Shown one piece after another: positions 1-9,996 of a stretch of DNA of 64,000 bases. Below the pieces are notes generated by a model, which saw only the letters and a list, made by a program, of their open reading frames with translations, made no database searches and was not told the origin of the DNA. A program made the position numbers and the translations under genes. The stretch comes from Aureibaculum luteum (lineage in GTDB: Bacteria; Bacteroidota; Bacteroidia; Flavobacteriales; Flavobacteriaceae). Numbering within the stretch: the first letter of the stretch is position 1; the number at the start of each line of letters is the position of its first letter. The stretch lies in contig NZ_QRGD01000006.1 in the NCBI RefSeq assembly GCF_003449015.1, forward strand, positions 248,001-312,000, given 5' to 3'.

Positions 1-1386
1 ACTAGAAAGTAAAGCGAAAAATGGTATGGCTATACCCCTTAAAGAAATTGGAAAAATTTCAGACAACAGCACCCACATTATCGGTCCGACAGAAAAATGA
101 AATGCTGCAATAAAACTTAAAATTCCTATCAAGATTAATGTGGCGTTTAATACGGCAGACTTCTGTAAAAACACACTCGAATTATCTCGTGCAGAAATCT
201 CGCCCATCACACTTTTAATCGCTTCTTTAAATTCAATATCTGTGGCAAATTGTTTGCCTACCAAAGTGGTTAGTTTATTTACATCCTGAATATCTTGCAT
301 TTCTGCAATAGCTTCATTAGTAACTTCATATTTTGCAGTACCAAATCCGTAAGCACAAACTCCTAAGCTTAAAATAACCCAAATCAATCCCCAAATCATC
401 ATAGGTCGTCTACCCATTTTATCTATCAATACTAATGATAAAATAGTAAAAATTACACTCACTAATCCTATCCAAATGGCCTGCTCAAATGCGGCATTTT
501 GACCTAAACCTAACTGCTCCATCACGGTTGGTGCGTAAGTTAGTACGGCATTGATACCTGTCGATTGCTGAACGATAGCCATGGTAAAGGCCACGATAGC
601 CACAATACGCATTTTTTTACCGAAGATCTCTTTTAATTGGGTTCCAACTGACCTGTCTTGATTACTATTTTCAACACTTTCTTTCATTTCAGCAACATGT
701 GCTTCAATTTCACTTTCTGGAATAACTTTGGCTAAGGTTAATTTTGCTTCATTGTACTTCCCTTTGTAAACTAACCAGGCCGGACTTCGAGGTACCATAT
801 ATAATAATCCTAACCATATTAAAGCTGGAACAATTTCAATACCTAGCATCCATCGCCAAGTATATTCTCGTAAACCCCATGTTGTAACCCACTCTGCATT
901 AGAATTGGTAGTTTGTAACAACCAATAATTTATAAAATAAGCTGCGGTTAAACCAATTACGATATTTATTTGGGTCATAGACACTAACTTCCCTCGCCAT
1001 TCTGCTGGTGCTATTTCACCAATATACATGGCTGCTAATGTAATGGAACTGAAAGCCAATCCTCCAAGAAAACGTGCCGCAAACAAGGTTGCAAATGAAG
1101 GTGCAAAGGCAGAGCCCAACGCTGAAATTAAGTACATGGCAGCAATAATTTTTAATGTTGCTTTTCTCCCATATTTGTTACTAGACCAAGCAGCAAGTGG
1201 CAATGCTACCAATACACCAATACCTGGTCCAAAACCTAAAGCTCCTACCTGCCAAGGGTTTAAATTAAATTCAGCTGTAATGAATTTAAATGCTCCCGAA
1301 ATTAATGCGGCATCAAGACCAAACACAAAACCTCCCATAGCAACGATGGTAGAATATGTAAAGGCATTTCTTTTGAATGAACTCAT
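1..1386 (-). CDS. Sugar porter family MFS transporter (partial, C-terminus beyond window)
   Basis: Likely proton-coupled import of a monosaccharide across the inner membrane. The reading frame is open from ATG at 1386 to the window edge (462 codons seen), so the C-terminus is missing. Translation begins MSSFKRNAFTYSTIVAMGG and shows the family hallmarks: a first helix ending in FGLDAALISGA, the loop 2-3 motif NKYGRKATLK, a central-loop motif PRSPAWL (usually PESPRWL) and QQSTGINAVLTYAP, the substrate-binding helix 7 signature of sugar porters. Many hydrophobic segments alternate with short loops. It is the last visible gene of the long minus-strand run, 36 bp after the FG-GAP gene, so it probably carries a sugar released by the upstream hydrolases (galactose or anhydrogalactose). 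The family is clear; the substrate is inferred from context only. Confidence 0.9.
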   Translation of the reverse strand, partial: MSSFKRNAFTYSTIVAMGGFVFGLDAALISGAFKFITAEFNLNPWQVGALGFGPGIGVLVALPLAAWSSNKYGRKATLKIIAAMYLISALGSAFAPSFATLFAARFLGGLAFSSITLAAMYIGEIAPAEWRGKLVSMTQINIVIGLTAAYFINYWLLQTTNSNAEWVTTWGLREYTWRWMLGIEIVPALIWLGLLYMVPRSPAWLVYKGKYNEAKLTLAKVIPESEIEAHVAEMKESVENSNQDRSVGTQLKEIFGKKMRIVAIVAFTMAIVQQSTGINAVLTYAPTVMEQLGLGQNAAFEQAIWIGLVSVIFTILSLVLIDKMGRRPMMIWGLIWVILSLGVCAYGFGTAKYEVTNEAIAEMQDIQDVNKLTTLVGKQFATDIEFKEAIKSVMGEISARDNSSVFLQKSAVLNATLILIGILSFIAAFHFSVGPIMWVLLSEIFPISLRGIAIPFFALLSS

Positions 1387-1422
1387 AGTGATTGATGTTT
1401 AGTTAGTTTGTTTTTAGATTGA

Positions 1423-3315
1423 TTAAATCCCAATCTTAATCTTTTTATTTACTGATGAAATTGTCTTATTTTCAGTTTCACCGTTTGTCCAAGTTACTTT
1501 CACCTTAATTGTCTTGCACTTACTTAGACCAAAATTCACAAAATTATTATGACTTAGCGAATATGAAGCTCCAGTGCTACCAACACGTTGAATTTGATGA
1601 TTTCCACATGACTCAATTTCAACTAAAGCACCTAAGGCAGATGCTTTTTCGGTTTTAGAATTACCAACCTCAACCGTTATATAATTATTATCTTTTGCTG
1701 CAGATAATTCATTTTTAAACAAATGCCATTTGCCGCGTTCGTTACCTAGTACAACATCTACTTTTCCATCTTGGTTATAATCAAATGTTTCAACTGCCAT
1801 ACCAATGGCTCCTAATTCTGGAGAAATAACATTATGTTTTTCCAATTTTTTAAACCCTGAATCTTTTGAATTTAAATATATAATGGACGCGTTAGCGTGA
1901 ATTAAATCACCTCGCTTAACTACAAGTAAATCTTGAAATCCGTTATTGTCAAAATCTGCAACACTAACAGCCATTGTATGCTCTTTATTTGACAAACCAA
2001 ATTCCTTAGTAACATTTTTAAATCGCTTTCCTGTATTTTCTAATAGAATATCATTGAAGCCTTCAGGATGTTTTCCGTCTGGATAATTCTCTACACCATG
2101 AACAACTCCAGTGGCAGGAGCCCAAAGAAAACCTGCTATTCGCCATTTTCTATTGCCCACATAACCAATATACCAACCTTTTTTTTCACTATAATCTGCA
2201 TTATCTGGAAAACCAAGTGCATCACTATTAACCAATCTAATATTTTTACCTGAATGGGTTTCACCTTCAAACTCATAATCATAAGAAGCCTCTCCAATAA
2301 AATATGTATCATTATTTGGCCATTGCGATTGGAAATTTTCTAAATTTAAAACATCTCCTACTTCCAAGTCTTCTAACTGAAAAGCACCACGTTTGGTAAA
2401 AAAACCAAGAGTCTTGGATTCTTTATCAAAAAAAGTTTCACCAATTGCGAACTCATTACCTCGAGTAATGAATAAATCAAAATCGCCATCATTATCAAAA
2501 TCAATTTCAGCAATAGCGGTAACATCTTCAATTTTTTCAGGAAATAGTTTATTCGATACATCTTCAAACGACAAATCTCCATTTCCTGAGTAGGCCTTTA
2601 ATGGACCATTACCATATAAGATAATATCAAAATTATTGTCACCGTTAAAATCAGTAACTAAGGTTTTTTGACCATTCATTTTTATTGCAGGCAATGTTGA
2701 ATGCAGAATTAATTGCCCTTTGCCGTTATTTTCATATATATAATTTTCACTTTCTCCTTTTTTAGTAGCATCCGGAAAAGCAAAGTTTAGTAAGTCTAAA
2801 TCACCATCGTTATCACCATCAATAAATGCAACTGTACGACCTCGCATCATTGCTAAAGGCTCTTTAAAATCGCCTAATTCAATAAAATTACGATCTTTAG
2901 TAACTCGAAATATCTTAGAATTTCTAGCATTACTACCAGAGCCTCCACCACGTGACATGATAATTTCTAAATTACCATCTTTATCAAAATCACCTACAGA
3001 AATACCATGTAAATCTCCCATAATAATATCATATGGATTAGTGAATTTACCGTTGTTATTCCATTGCATTTGCACTGCATAACCATGATCATTTATAAGT
3101 AAATCTAGATGCCCGTCTTGATCTAAATCTGCAATTACAGGTGAGTCCCATTTACGCAAGTCTTTTTCTTGTCTTGGAAATTCTTTAAAAACTTCGGTAA
3201 AAGTGTTTTTTAGTACATTCGTTTGTGCAGTAAGGCAAACTTGGATTAACAGGAGCATTAAAACACTACAAACGCTACTCTTTTTCGATATTGTAATATT
3301 GCTTATTAAGTACAT
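1423..3315 (-). CDS. Secreted FG-GAP/VCBS repeat protein with C-terminal ASPIC/UnbV domain (CRTAC1-like)
   Basis: 630 residues with a signal peptide (residues 1 to about 31, cleaved near LTAQT). At least seven acidic calcium-binding-type repeats are visible, such as DLDQDGHLDLL, DFDKDGNLEII, DGDNDGDLDLL, DFNGDNNFDII, DFDNDGDFDLF, DFDNNGFQDLL and DYNQDGKVDVV, typical of integrin-like beta-propellers. The last 90 residues (GALVEIES...GSTGASYSLSHNN...FGL...VKVTWTNGE) match the ASPIC/UnbV domain. No catalytic motif is recognised. Proteins of this type are secreted and often described as adhesive or glycan-interacting; a role as a surface glycan-binding protein replacing SusE/SusF is possible but not shown. 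It sits between the GH127-like gene (18 bp upstream) and the sugar porter, so it is probably co-transcribed with the locus. Confidence 0.85.
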   Translation of the reverse strand: MYLISNITISKKSSVCSVLMLLLIQVCLTAQTNVLKNTFTEVFKEFPRQEKDLRKWDSPVIADLDQDGHLDLLINDHGYAVQMQWNNNGKFTNPYDIIMGDLHGISVGDFDKDGNLEIIMSRGGGSGSNARNSKIFRVTKDRNFIELGDFKEPLAMMRGRTVAFIDGDNDGDLDLLNFAFPDATKKGESENYIYENNGKGQLILHSTLPAIKMNGQKTLVTDFNGDNNFDIILYGNGPLKAYSGNGDLSFEDVSNKLFPEKIEDVTAIAEIDFDNDGDFDLFITRGNEFAIGETFFDKESKTLGFFTKRGAFQLEDLEVGDVLNLENFQSQWPNNDTYFIGEASYDYEFEGETHSGKNIRLVNSDALGFPDNADYSEKKGWYIGYVGNRKWRIAGFLWAPATGVVHGVENYPDGKHPEGFNDILLENTGKRFKNVTKEFGLSNKEHTMAVSVADFDNNGFQDLLVVKRGDLIHANASIIYLNSKDSGFKKLEKHNVISPELGAIGMAVETFDYNQDGKVDVVLGNERGKWHLFKNELSAAKDNNYITVEVGNSKTEKASALGALVEIESCGNHQIQRVGSTGASYSLSHNNFVNFGLSKCKTIKVKVTWTNGETENKTISSVNKKIKIGI

Positions 3316-3332
3316 AAAAGTGTATTTTATTA

Positions 3333-5324
3333 TTAATTATTCCAAACGATTGGCATAAAAACAGTCATTTCTGCTTGCCCTCTATTACTCCAAGCGAAAT
3401 AAGGAACAAGTTGTGTTTTATGAGATTTCCAAGATGGTTTTTTAACCGCCTGATACATATCATCTTTCTTATCTTCTCTAATTAAAAGTTCTGTATTAAT
3501 TACAGTTACGCCCTCTAAAAAACCATCCTTATGCACTGCTTCAAATTGATCATTACCATTAAAATACACATCTAAGATTGATGTATCTTTAGGTAAATCT
3601 GGAGTTTCTATACAATATACAATTGGACCTCTTTTTACAGCCACTTGGTTTCTTACTTCTTCTATTCTATTATGACCTTCAATTAAAGTCACTTCCATGG
3701 GCATATCTAAGGTAATAGTATCGCCAGCCTTCCAAGCTCTACTTATAGTTGCGAAAGTTCCTGGTTTCACATCAACGTTTACCTCTTTTTCATTTATTTC
3801 TAATGTGCTACCAACAGCCCATTTTGGAATTCTAACTTTGATTTCAAAAGCGGAATCTTTACATGCATCAATTGTAATTTTTACCAAACCTTTCCAAGGA
3901 TACTCTGTATCTTGAGATAGTTTTATTACAGAACCATCTAATAGTGTTGTATCTAAATTATTTGCTCCAAATAACACCACAGCAACTCCATTTTCAGATA
4001 AATTATAAGCCCACCCCGAACTTTTACATATTGTTCTTACTAAGTTTGGTGGACAACAAAAACATTCTAAATAGGGTTGTCTTACAGGACTTTCTGTTAC
4101 ATCTGCATGTGCATCATAATCTCTGGTATCATTAACCATTCGTAAAGGGTTTGAATAGAAATACTCTTTTCCTTCTAAACTAATACCTGACAAACCACTG
4201 TTATACAATACCAATTCAATAATATCTGCATATCTAGATTCTCCGTAAATCCCCATCATTCTGCTACTAAACATAGCATTACAAAGGTTGGCACAGGTTT
4301 CATTATATGCTGTCATGTTTGGCATCATATACGCATCGATAAAACCTTCTTCAATCATATCTAAACTAGTTGACGCACCATAATGTGCTTGGCCAACAGC
4401 ACCAGTTACATACATTTTTTTACCTGTAACATTTTCCCATAACTTATCTAATGCATCGATTAAGGCTTTCTCTCCAGTTTCAGCATAAACATCAGCTGCA
4501 CCTGCATAATAATACAAAGCTAACACCGCATGCCCCACGGCCTCCTTAGACTCTCTTAATGGTGTTCTTTCTTGCACCATATCACCAATAGGATAACCTT
4601 CAGTTGTATCATCGTGTTTTATTTCAAAGGTTCCCCTTCTATTAATAAATTTTTCAGCTAGCTTTAAATACCTTTTATCTCTTGTAGTTCTGTACAGCTC
4701 TACCAAGCCCATTATTTGCGTTTGATTAAATCCAAAACGCTGATAATGCTTGGTATCTGGCATAAAATATGTATATAACAAATCAGCCGCTTTAATAGCA
4801 ATATTCAAGAAGTTGGGCTGTCCCGTTAAACGATAATGTACAGTACCGGCAATAAACAAATGTCCATAATTGTACATTTCATGGTATTTTCTGTTCTCAA
4901 AGCGGTCTACACCTTTTGTGATTTGAACATACGTATGTATATACCCATCATCCTCTTGAGCTTTACCAATAATTTCGATGTATTCATCTAATTCTTTTAA
5001 TAAAGAAGCATTTTTAGTCAAGCCATATATGTACATTTTGGCTTCCATAAATTTATAGAAGTCACCATCATGCCAAAAAAAACCTTTATGTTCGCCTTCT
5101 TTTTCTCCAGCAGCTATTTTAAAGTTGTTTAATCCATGACCAATGTCACCACACAATAAATCTCCCATGTATGGAAGCATTTTTTCTTCAGCATTCTTAA
5201 CTTTTTCTGACCAAAAACCTGAAGTCCATTTACAATCGCCAAAATTGATACTTTTTAATTTTACAAACGGGCTTTCTGAAGTGTTTGTAATTGCCTTATT
5301 ATGAAGTTTTGAAACTGTGCTCAT
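3333..5324 (-). CDS. GH127-like glycoside hydrolase, cytoplasmic form
   Basis: 663 residues from ATG at 5324; the frame can also be read from TTG one codon earlier. There is no signal peptide, unlike its paralogue at 44,432, so this copy is probably cytoplasmic. The residues known from the Bifidobacterium GH127 enzyme HypBA1 are all present with the same spacing: Glu326 (acid/base position), Glu342-x-Cys344, and Cys421-x-Cys423-Cys424 within ECFCCPPN, which form the zinc-cysteine site. Founding GH127 members are beta-L-arabinofuranosidases, but GH127 enzymes in the Zobellia carrageenan regulon act as 3,6-anhydro-D-galactosidases. Given the neighbouring GH16 genes and the sugar-acid enzyme, release of anhydrogalactose from short oligosaccharides is the favoured role (inference). 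It follows the second GH16 gene after 12 bp and precedes the FG-GAP gene. Confidence 0.85.
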   Translation of the reverse strand: MSTVSKLHNKAITNTSESPFVKLKSINFGDCKWTSGFWSEKVKNAEEKMLPYMGDLLCGDIGHGLNNFKIAAGEKEGEHKGFFWHDGDFYKFMEAKMYIYGLTKNASLLKELDEYIEIIGKAQEDDGYIHTYVQITKGVDRFENRKYHEMYNYGHLFIAGTVHYRLTGQPNFLNIAIKAADLLYTYFMPDTKHYQRFGFNQTQIMGLVELYRTTRDKRYLKLAEKFINRRGTFEIKHDDTTEGYPIGDMVQERTPLRESKEAVGHAVLALYYYAGAADVYAETGEKALIDALDKLWENVTGKKMYVTGAVGQAHYGASTSLDMIEEGFIDAYMMPNMTAYNETCANLCNAMFSSRMMGIYGESRYADIIELVLYNSGLSGISLEGKEYFYSNPLRMVNDTRDYDAHADVTESPVRQPYLECFCCPPNLVRTICKSSGWAYNLSENGVAVVLFGANNLDTTLLDGSVIKLSQDTEYPWKGLVKITIDACKDSAFEIKVRIPKWAVGSTLEINEKEVNVDVKPGTFATISRAWKAGDTITLDMPMEVTLIEGHNRIEEVRNQVAVKRGPIVYCIETPDLPKDTSILDVYFNGNDQFEAVHKDGFLEGVTVINTELLIREDKKDDMYQAVKKPSWKSHKTQLVPYFAWSNRGQAEMTVFMPIVWNN

Positions 5325-5336
5325 CAATGTATATTC

Positions 5337-6827
5337 TTAATGTTTAACTTTTTTTATGGCTATATCATCCATAAATAATTTTGCCGCCTTCGTTTTAGGG
5401 AGGTCGCTTTTCCTAATTTCTAAAGTTAAAGAATCATCAAATTCAGATGCCTTTGCTCTTGAAATTTTTTGCTCTACGGTAACCCATTGTCTTCGCGGTA
5501 ATTCTTTTAACCCATCGAATACTACTTCAATTTTAGGATTACCTAAAGTTACATGAATTTTATTTGCTACCCGACCTTGATCTAACCAAAGCTTCATAGA
5601 TAATATAAAATCTCCTGCAGGAAGCCTTAAAGCTCCATCAGGTGATTTTGCTTCTACTTTATCTACCTCTAAATGCTCATTTTTTCCATAGCCTGAAAAC
5701 CTCAAACTATTTACACCTGTATGATAATCGCCATGAACAATAGCTAAGTATTTTATAGAATCTTCTTTTATTAACCAAAATTTTTGATATTCATTTGGTG
5801 TAGAATCTTCTGGCACCATAGTCAACGGCCTTGGATTCTCTTCAAATAAAATTGGACCTTCAAAGCCATAAAATGCTCTATCTTTTGCTAATAAATTATC
5901 TGAAGGTTTTTGCCAAACACGCATATAATCAATTTCAAAATCTACAGGTAACTCTTCTTTATGCGGCAAGCCTAACCATTTGAATATTTCTGAATCTAAC
6001 CATACTTCCATTGGATTATTTAATACCCAATCTGTACCAACATCGTCTTGTGTAAAATGATGTACTTGTTTTCCATCAATAAAAAGCTTTAAAAAATCGA
6101 TACCCCATTCTGCACCATATACATGAAAATCATCAGCAGTTCTATAGGGTAAATTTTCTGTATGTTGAAATACATTAGTTGGACGTTGTGCTGGCGGACT
6201 CCAATCATGGCCTGTCGCTAAATAAGAATCTTCTCTTATATTTCCTTTTTTGTTTTTAGGATTGCCCATTAACTCGTAAACATCTAACTCTTGCTCATAA
6301 CCAATAGCCCAAAACGCACCTGTAATTGCCGCATTACCTACTTTAGACCTTACCTCCATATATCCATTTAAAAATCTTTTTTTTGTAAGTACTCCTGCCG
6401 TAGTAATTGGCAATGGTTTACCTTCGTAAACCCCGTAAGTAGAAGCCCCCATATTACCATCAGCATAGGCTTCTTGTGCAAATTTATAATCTGGTTCCCA
6501 AGCCGTTCTTAGTTTCAATTTACCATCTTCTACTATTACATTATGTGGTACAAATTGTGATGGAGCTCTACCTTTCCAGATATAATAATTTCCATTTAAA
6601 CCTTCTACAAACCATTTTACCGTATCTATTTCGGTACCTTCAAACTCATCACTAACTTCTTCATTTAAAACCCAACCTCCATTATTTTCTTGATCTGAAA
6701 ATGGCATAGGTGTAGATTGTTCATTGCTATTATTAGTGATACCCTTTTGTTTCTGTGCTGAACAACTCAAATAAGCCATTGTCATTACACCGAACGCTGC
6801 TAAAAAGATGTATTTTTTCAAGTTCAT
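5337..6827 (-). CDS. GH16 family lipoprotein, endo-galactanase type (copy 2)
   Basis: 496 residues. A lipoprotein signal peptide ends at AYLSC (Cys22). The GH16 domain spans about residues 45-310; the bulge-type active site ExDxxE is ELDVYE with Glu180 as nucleophile, Asp182, and Glu185 as acid/base. The region WKGRAPSQF near residue 85 and the C-terminal EIDYMRVWQKP are typical of the red-algal-galactan branch (agarase, porphyranase, carrageenase, furcellaranase). Residues 325-496 form a further beta-rich module ending in LFMDDIAIKK, resembling a carbohydrate-binding jelly roll. It lies only 3 bp after its tandem paralogue and the two share most of their length in alignment. An outer-membrane, surface-exposed endo-enzyme cutting beta-1,4 bonds of carrageenan is likely; the precise subfamily cannot be set by eye. 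Confidence 0.88.
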   Translation of the reverse strand: MNLKKYIFLAAFGVMTMAYLSCSAQKQKGITNNSNEQSTPMPFSDQENNGGWVLNEEVSDEFEGTEIDTVKWFVEGLNGNYYIWKGRAPSQFVPHNVIVEDGKLKLRTAWEPDYKFAQEAYADGNMGASTYGVYEGKPLPITTAGVLTKKRFLNGYMEVRSKVGNAAITGAFWAIGYEQELDVYELMGNPKNKKGNIREDSYLATGHDWSPPAQRPTNVFQHTENLPYRTADDFHVYGAEWGIDFLKLFIDGKQVHHFTQDDVGTDWVLNNPMEVWLDSEIFKWLGLPHKEELPVDFEIDYMRVWQKPSDNLLAKDRAFYGFEGPILFEENPRPLTMVPEDSTPNEYQKFWLIKEDSIKYLAIVHGDYHTGVNSLRFSGYGKNEHLEVDKVEAKSPDGALRLPAGDFILSMKLWLDQGRVANKIHVTLGNPKIEVVFDGLKELPRRQWVTVEQKISRAKASEFDDSLTLEIRKSDLPKTKAAKLFMDDIAIKKVKH

Positions 6828-6830
6828 AGT

Positions 6831-8342
6831 TTAGTTTGCTTTTTTAATAACAATATCATCAATAAATAATTTAGCTGCTTTTGTTTTAGGTAAATCTTCT
6901 TTACGAATTTCGATCGCTATACCATCATTTTTTGTAGATGCTTCAGTTCTTGAAAACGCAGTTTCCACGTTTATCCATTGTAGTCTAGGCATTTCCTTTA
7001 GTCCTGTAAACATTAAATCCGTTTTTGGACTCATTAGTGTAACATGAATAGTATCTGTAATTCTACCTTGATCTAACCAAACTTTAGCTGACAAGTTATA
7101 GGTACCTGCGGGTATATTTAAAGCCCCTTCTGGTGTTTTAGCAACTACTTTATCTACATTTAATGAATCATTTTTTCCAAATCCAAAAAATTGTAGACTT
7201 TCTACTCCACTAGCATAGTGTCCTTCTGTTATTTTTAAATATTTAGACGACCCTTCATCAAATAACCAAAATTTTTGATAATCATTCGCATCAGCGTCTT
7301 CTGGCACCATTGTTAAAGGTTTTGGATTTTCTTCAAATAAAATTGGCCCTTCAAAACCGTAAAAAGCACGATCTTTTTCCAATAAATTATCAGAAGGTTT
7401 TTGCCAAACCCTCATGTATTCCACTTCGAAAGTTGCTGGTAATTCTTCTTTATGAGGTACGCCTATCCACTTGAAAATTTCTGAGTCTATCCAAATTTCC
7501 ATAGGATTGTTCAATACCCAATCTGTACCTAATTCGTCTTGCGTAAATCCGTGAACAAATTTTCCGTCTCTGTAAATTTTAAGATAATCTTCACCCCATT
7601 CAACACCATAAATATGAAAATCATCTGAGGTGACGTAAGGTAATATCTCATCATATCCAAATGCTTTTGTAGGTCTCGTTGAAGGCGGACTCCAATCGTG
7701 AATAGCAGTTCTATTCATATTGTTAGTTATTGAACCTTCTTTAGCAATTTTTGGTACTCCCATTTGTTCATACATATCTAGCTCTTGCTCAAAACCAATG
7801 GCCCAAAACGCTGCTGTCATGGCTGCTTTTGGTGCTTTCGATTTTATTTCCATATACCCATTTAAGAACCTTTTTTTACTTACTATAGCTGCGGTTGTTA
7901 CAGGTAGTGGCTTACCTTCATGAACTCCATAAGTATCTTTATTAGCTCCATCTGCATAACTTTCTTTTACAAAATTATAATCTGGTTCCCATTGCGTTTT
8001 TAATTTTAAATTCCCATTTTCAACCACAACGTTATGAGGTGCGTATTGAGAAGGTGCTCTTCCTTTCCAAATATAATAATCACCATTTTGACCTTCAATA
8101 AACCACTTCGTGGTATCAATTGTTGTCCCTTCAAATTCATCACTAATTTCTTCGTTTAGTACCCAACCTTCTTTATTTTCTGGGTCAGAAAAAGGATTAA
8201 TGGTAGCTTCTTGATTTGTCAGATTTGTTTCTTCTGATTCATTTTCAGTTAACCCGTCTTTTTTCTTTTCTTCACAACCAATCGATATAAGCCCAGTAAG
8301 ACCTACTATTAAAATAAGATTAAAAGTTCTTTTAAATATCAT
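6831..8342 (-). CDS. GH16 family lipoprotein, endo-galactanase type (copy 1)
   Basis: 503 residues with a lipoprotein signal ending at LISIGC (Cys23). Same plan as the next gene: GH16 catalytic domain at about residues 55-320 with ELDMYE (Glu187 nucleophile, Asp189, Glu192 acid/base), and a C-terminal beta-rich module from about 330 ending FIDDIVIKK. Compared with its neighbour, the loop after the active site differs (GVPKIAKEGSITN against GNPKNKKGNIRED), as does the region before WSPPSTRP, so the pair may differ in tolerance for sulfate pattern. The gene starts about 60 bp after the sulfatase at 8404 and runs into copy 2 with a 3 bp gap, which indicates co-transcription. Laminarinase is an alternative for GH16 in general, but the RAPSQ region and locus context favour a red-algal galactan. 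Confidence 0.88.
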   Translation of the reverse strand: MIFKRTFNLILIVGLTGLISIGCEEKKKDGLTENESEETNLTNQEATINPFSDPENKEGWVLNEEISDEFEGTTIDTTKWFIEGQNGDYYIWKGRAPSQYAPHNVVVENGNLKLKTQWEPDYNFVKESYADGANKDTYGVHEGKPLPVTTAAIVSKKRFLNGYMEIKSKAPKAAMTAAFWAIGFEQELDMYEQMGVPKIAKEGSITNNMNRTAIHDWSPPSTRPTKAFGYDEILPYVTSDDFHIYGVEWGEDYLKIYRDGKFVHGFTQDELGTDWVLNNPMEIWIDSEIFKWIGVPHKEELPATFEVEYMRVWQKPSDNLLEKDRAFYGFEGPILFEENPKPLTMVPEDADANDYQKFWLFDEGSSKYLKITEGHYASGVESLQFFGFGKNDSLNVDKVVAKTPEGALNIPAGTYNLSAKVWLDQGRITDTIHVTLMSPKTDLMFTGLKEMPRLQWINVETAFSRTEASTKNDGIAIEIRKEDLPKTKAAKLFIDDIVIKKAN

Positions 8343-8403
8343 ATTATGTGTTTTTTGATTGTTAGATTAGTACTCTCATTCTTTTAAAGATTGAAAATAT
8401 CTA

Positions 8404-9822
8404 TTAATTCTTTATAGGCTCTGACGTTTCTTTTTTTACCAATTCAGGTGTTCTATAGCGATCCATCCTATCTAAATCGTTTTTTTCAAATTTTCGTTTT
8501 AACATCCACATAGGACGTTCTAGTGTTAACTCCCATTTAAAGAGCTTTTTATACATATCTTTTACGCGTTCAGGATACTTATTAGCCAAATCTTCTAATT
8601 CTGGAGTATCTTTACTCATATCGTAAAGCTCAGCAGGTCTATCTGGAAAACGGATAAACTTCCAATCTCCTTCTCTGTAAACACCCCGATTTTCTTTTTT
8701 CCAATATAGTGTTTCATGAGGTCGAGTGTCGTTTTTGCCTGTAATGTAAGGTACAAGGTCAACTCCATCCACTTCTTTCAAATCTGCAACATTACCACCA
8801 CCAGCAGCATAAAAAGTAGGTAATAAATCTAAAGTACTTACGGGATAAGAATATTTTATATTACTTTTTATATGTTTTGGCCAACTTATTAAAAAAGGCA
8901 CTCTTAACCCTCCTTCTAATTGATTTGATTTTGTTCCACTTAATGGTAAGTTTATTGATGCATTTTTATCTGTAGGACCGCCATTATCGTTGGAAAATAC
9001 AATGATAGTGTTATCCTCTAAACCCAATTCTTTTAACTTATCTAACACTTTGCCACAGGCACGGTCTAAAGCCAATGTCATAGCTGCTACCTCCTTACGT
9101 TTACCTGTTAAATTGGGGAATTTATTTAAATCGTCTTCAGTAGCTTCCATGGGCGTATGCACCGCATTAAATGCTAAATAAATAAAAAATGGTTTGTCTT
9201 TATTTCTTTCCATGAAGGATATTGCTTTATCTGCAAAAACATCCGTTGCATATGCTTTTGGCTCTTCAAAATTTCCAAAACCATTTTCCATCCTTTTATC
9301 TAAATGTCCTTTTGGCACTTCTTTATAAGCAAAGTAACTTCTATCACCACCTCTAAATCCGTAAAATTCATCAAAACCTCTTTTTAAGGGATGAAAACGA
9401 TCAGCATCACCTAAATGCCATTTTCCGTACATGGCATTAGTGTATCCTAAATTCTTTAAATAATCAGCCATGGTAACCTGATCTAATGGCAACCCCATGT
9501 CGTCTCCCAAAAATTTGGAATTCTCGCTCATATAACCCGGTACGTTGATTTCTTCATAACCAAAACGTTGCTGATATTTACCAGACATCAGACCTGCTCT
9601 AGAAGGGCCACAAACAGAAGCTGACACATAACCTTGAGTGAATGTTACTCCACTTTTTGCTAGTTTATCCAAATTTGGTGTCTTCATAATTGTGCTCCCT
9701 TGAAAACCAAAATCAGCATAACCCGCATCATCAGAGAACAGGAAAATTATATTCGGTTTTTCTTGAGCATTGATACTAAAACACGCAAGAACAAAAACTA
9801 AAAGGGCTACTATATTTTTCAT
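8404..9822 (-). CDS. Sulfatase, family S1, formylglycine (Cys) type
   Basis: 472 residues, signal peptide about 1-19 (cleaved after INAQ). The catalytic motif is VCGPSRAG with Cys71 as the residue converted to formylglycine; [13 protein letters not shown] near the start supplies the metal-binding Asp pair, GKWHLGD carries the Lys and His of the active site, and FSNDNGG the C-terminal metal ligands. It removes a sulfate ester from a sugar, most likely a galactose sulfate of carrageenan; position of the sulfate cannot be told. No lipobox, so it is expected to be free in the periplasm. It is followed by the two GH16 genes and preceded by the other minus-strand sulfatase with a 174 bp gap, the longest in this gene run after the terminator. 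Confidence 0.92.
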   Translation of the reverse strand: MKNIVALLVFVLACFSINAQEKPNIIFLFSDDAGYADFGFQGSTIMKTPNLDKLAKSGVTFTQGYVSASVCGPSRAGLMSGKYQQRFGYEEINVPGYMSENSKFLGDDMGLPLDQVTMADYLKNLGYTNAMYGKWHLGDADRFHPLKRGFDEFYGFRGGDRSYFAYKEVPKGHLDKRMENGFGNFEEPKAYATDVFADKAISFMERNKDKPFFIYLAFNAVHTPMEATEDDLNKFPNLTGKRKEVAAMTLALDRACGKVLDKLKELGLEDNTIIVFSNDNGGPTDKNASINLPLSGTKSNQLEGGLRVPFLISWPKHIKSNIKYSYPVSTLDLLPTFYAAGGGNVADLKEVDGVDLVPYITGKNDTRPHETLYWKKENRGVYREGDWKFIRFPDRPAELYDMSKDTPELEDLANKYPERVKDMYKKLFKWELTLERPMWMLKRKFEKNDLDRMDRYRTPELVKKETSEPIKN

Positions 9823-9996
9823 TTCTTTTTAATTGTTTAAGATTCTATTACCTATAAAATGCTTTACATAAAGCATGTGGAATTTCTTATGTCAAATTAA
9901 ACGAAATTTGAGGTTTTCCTAATAATTAAATTTACCCTGTGTCTATCTTATTTTACCTTTTACAATAATTGCTTTAAGATAAGTATTGAAAAATTA

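Noticed and set aside
1028-1402. Plus-strand open frame of 124 codons
   Set aside because: Antisense to the sugar porter, whose minus-strand frame shows clear family motifs; no protein-like features in the plus frame.
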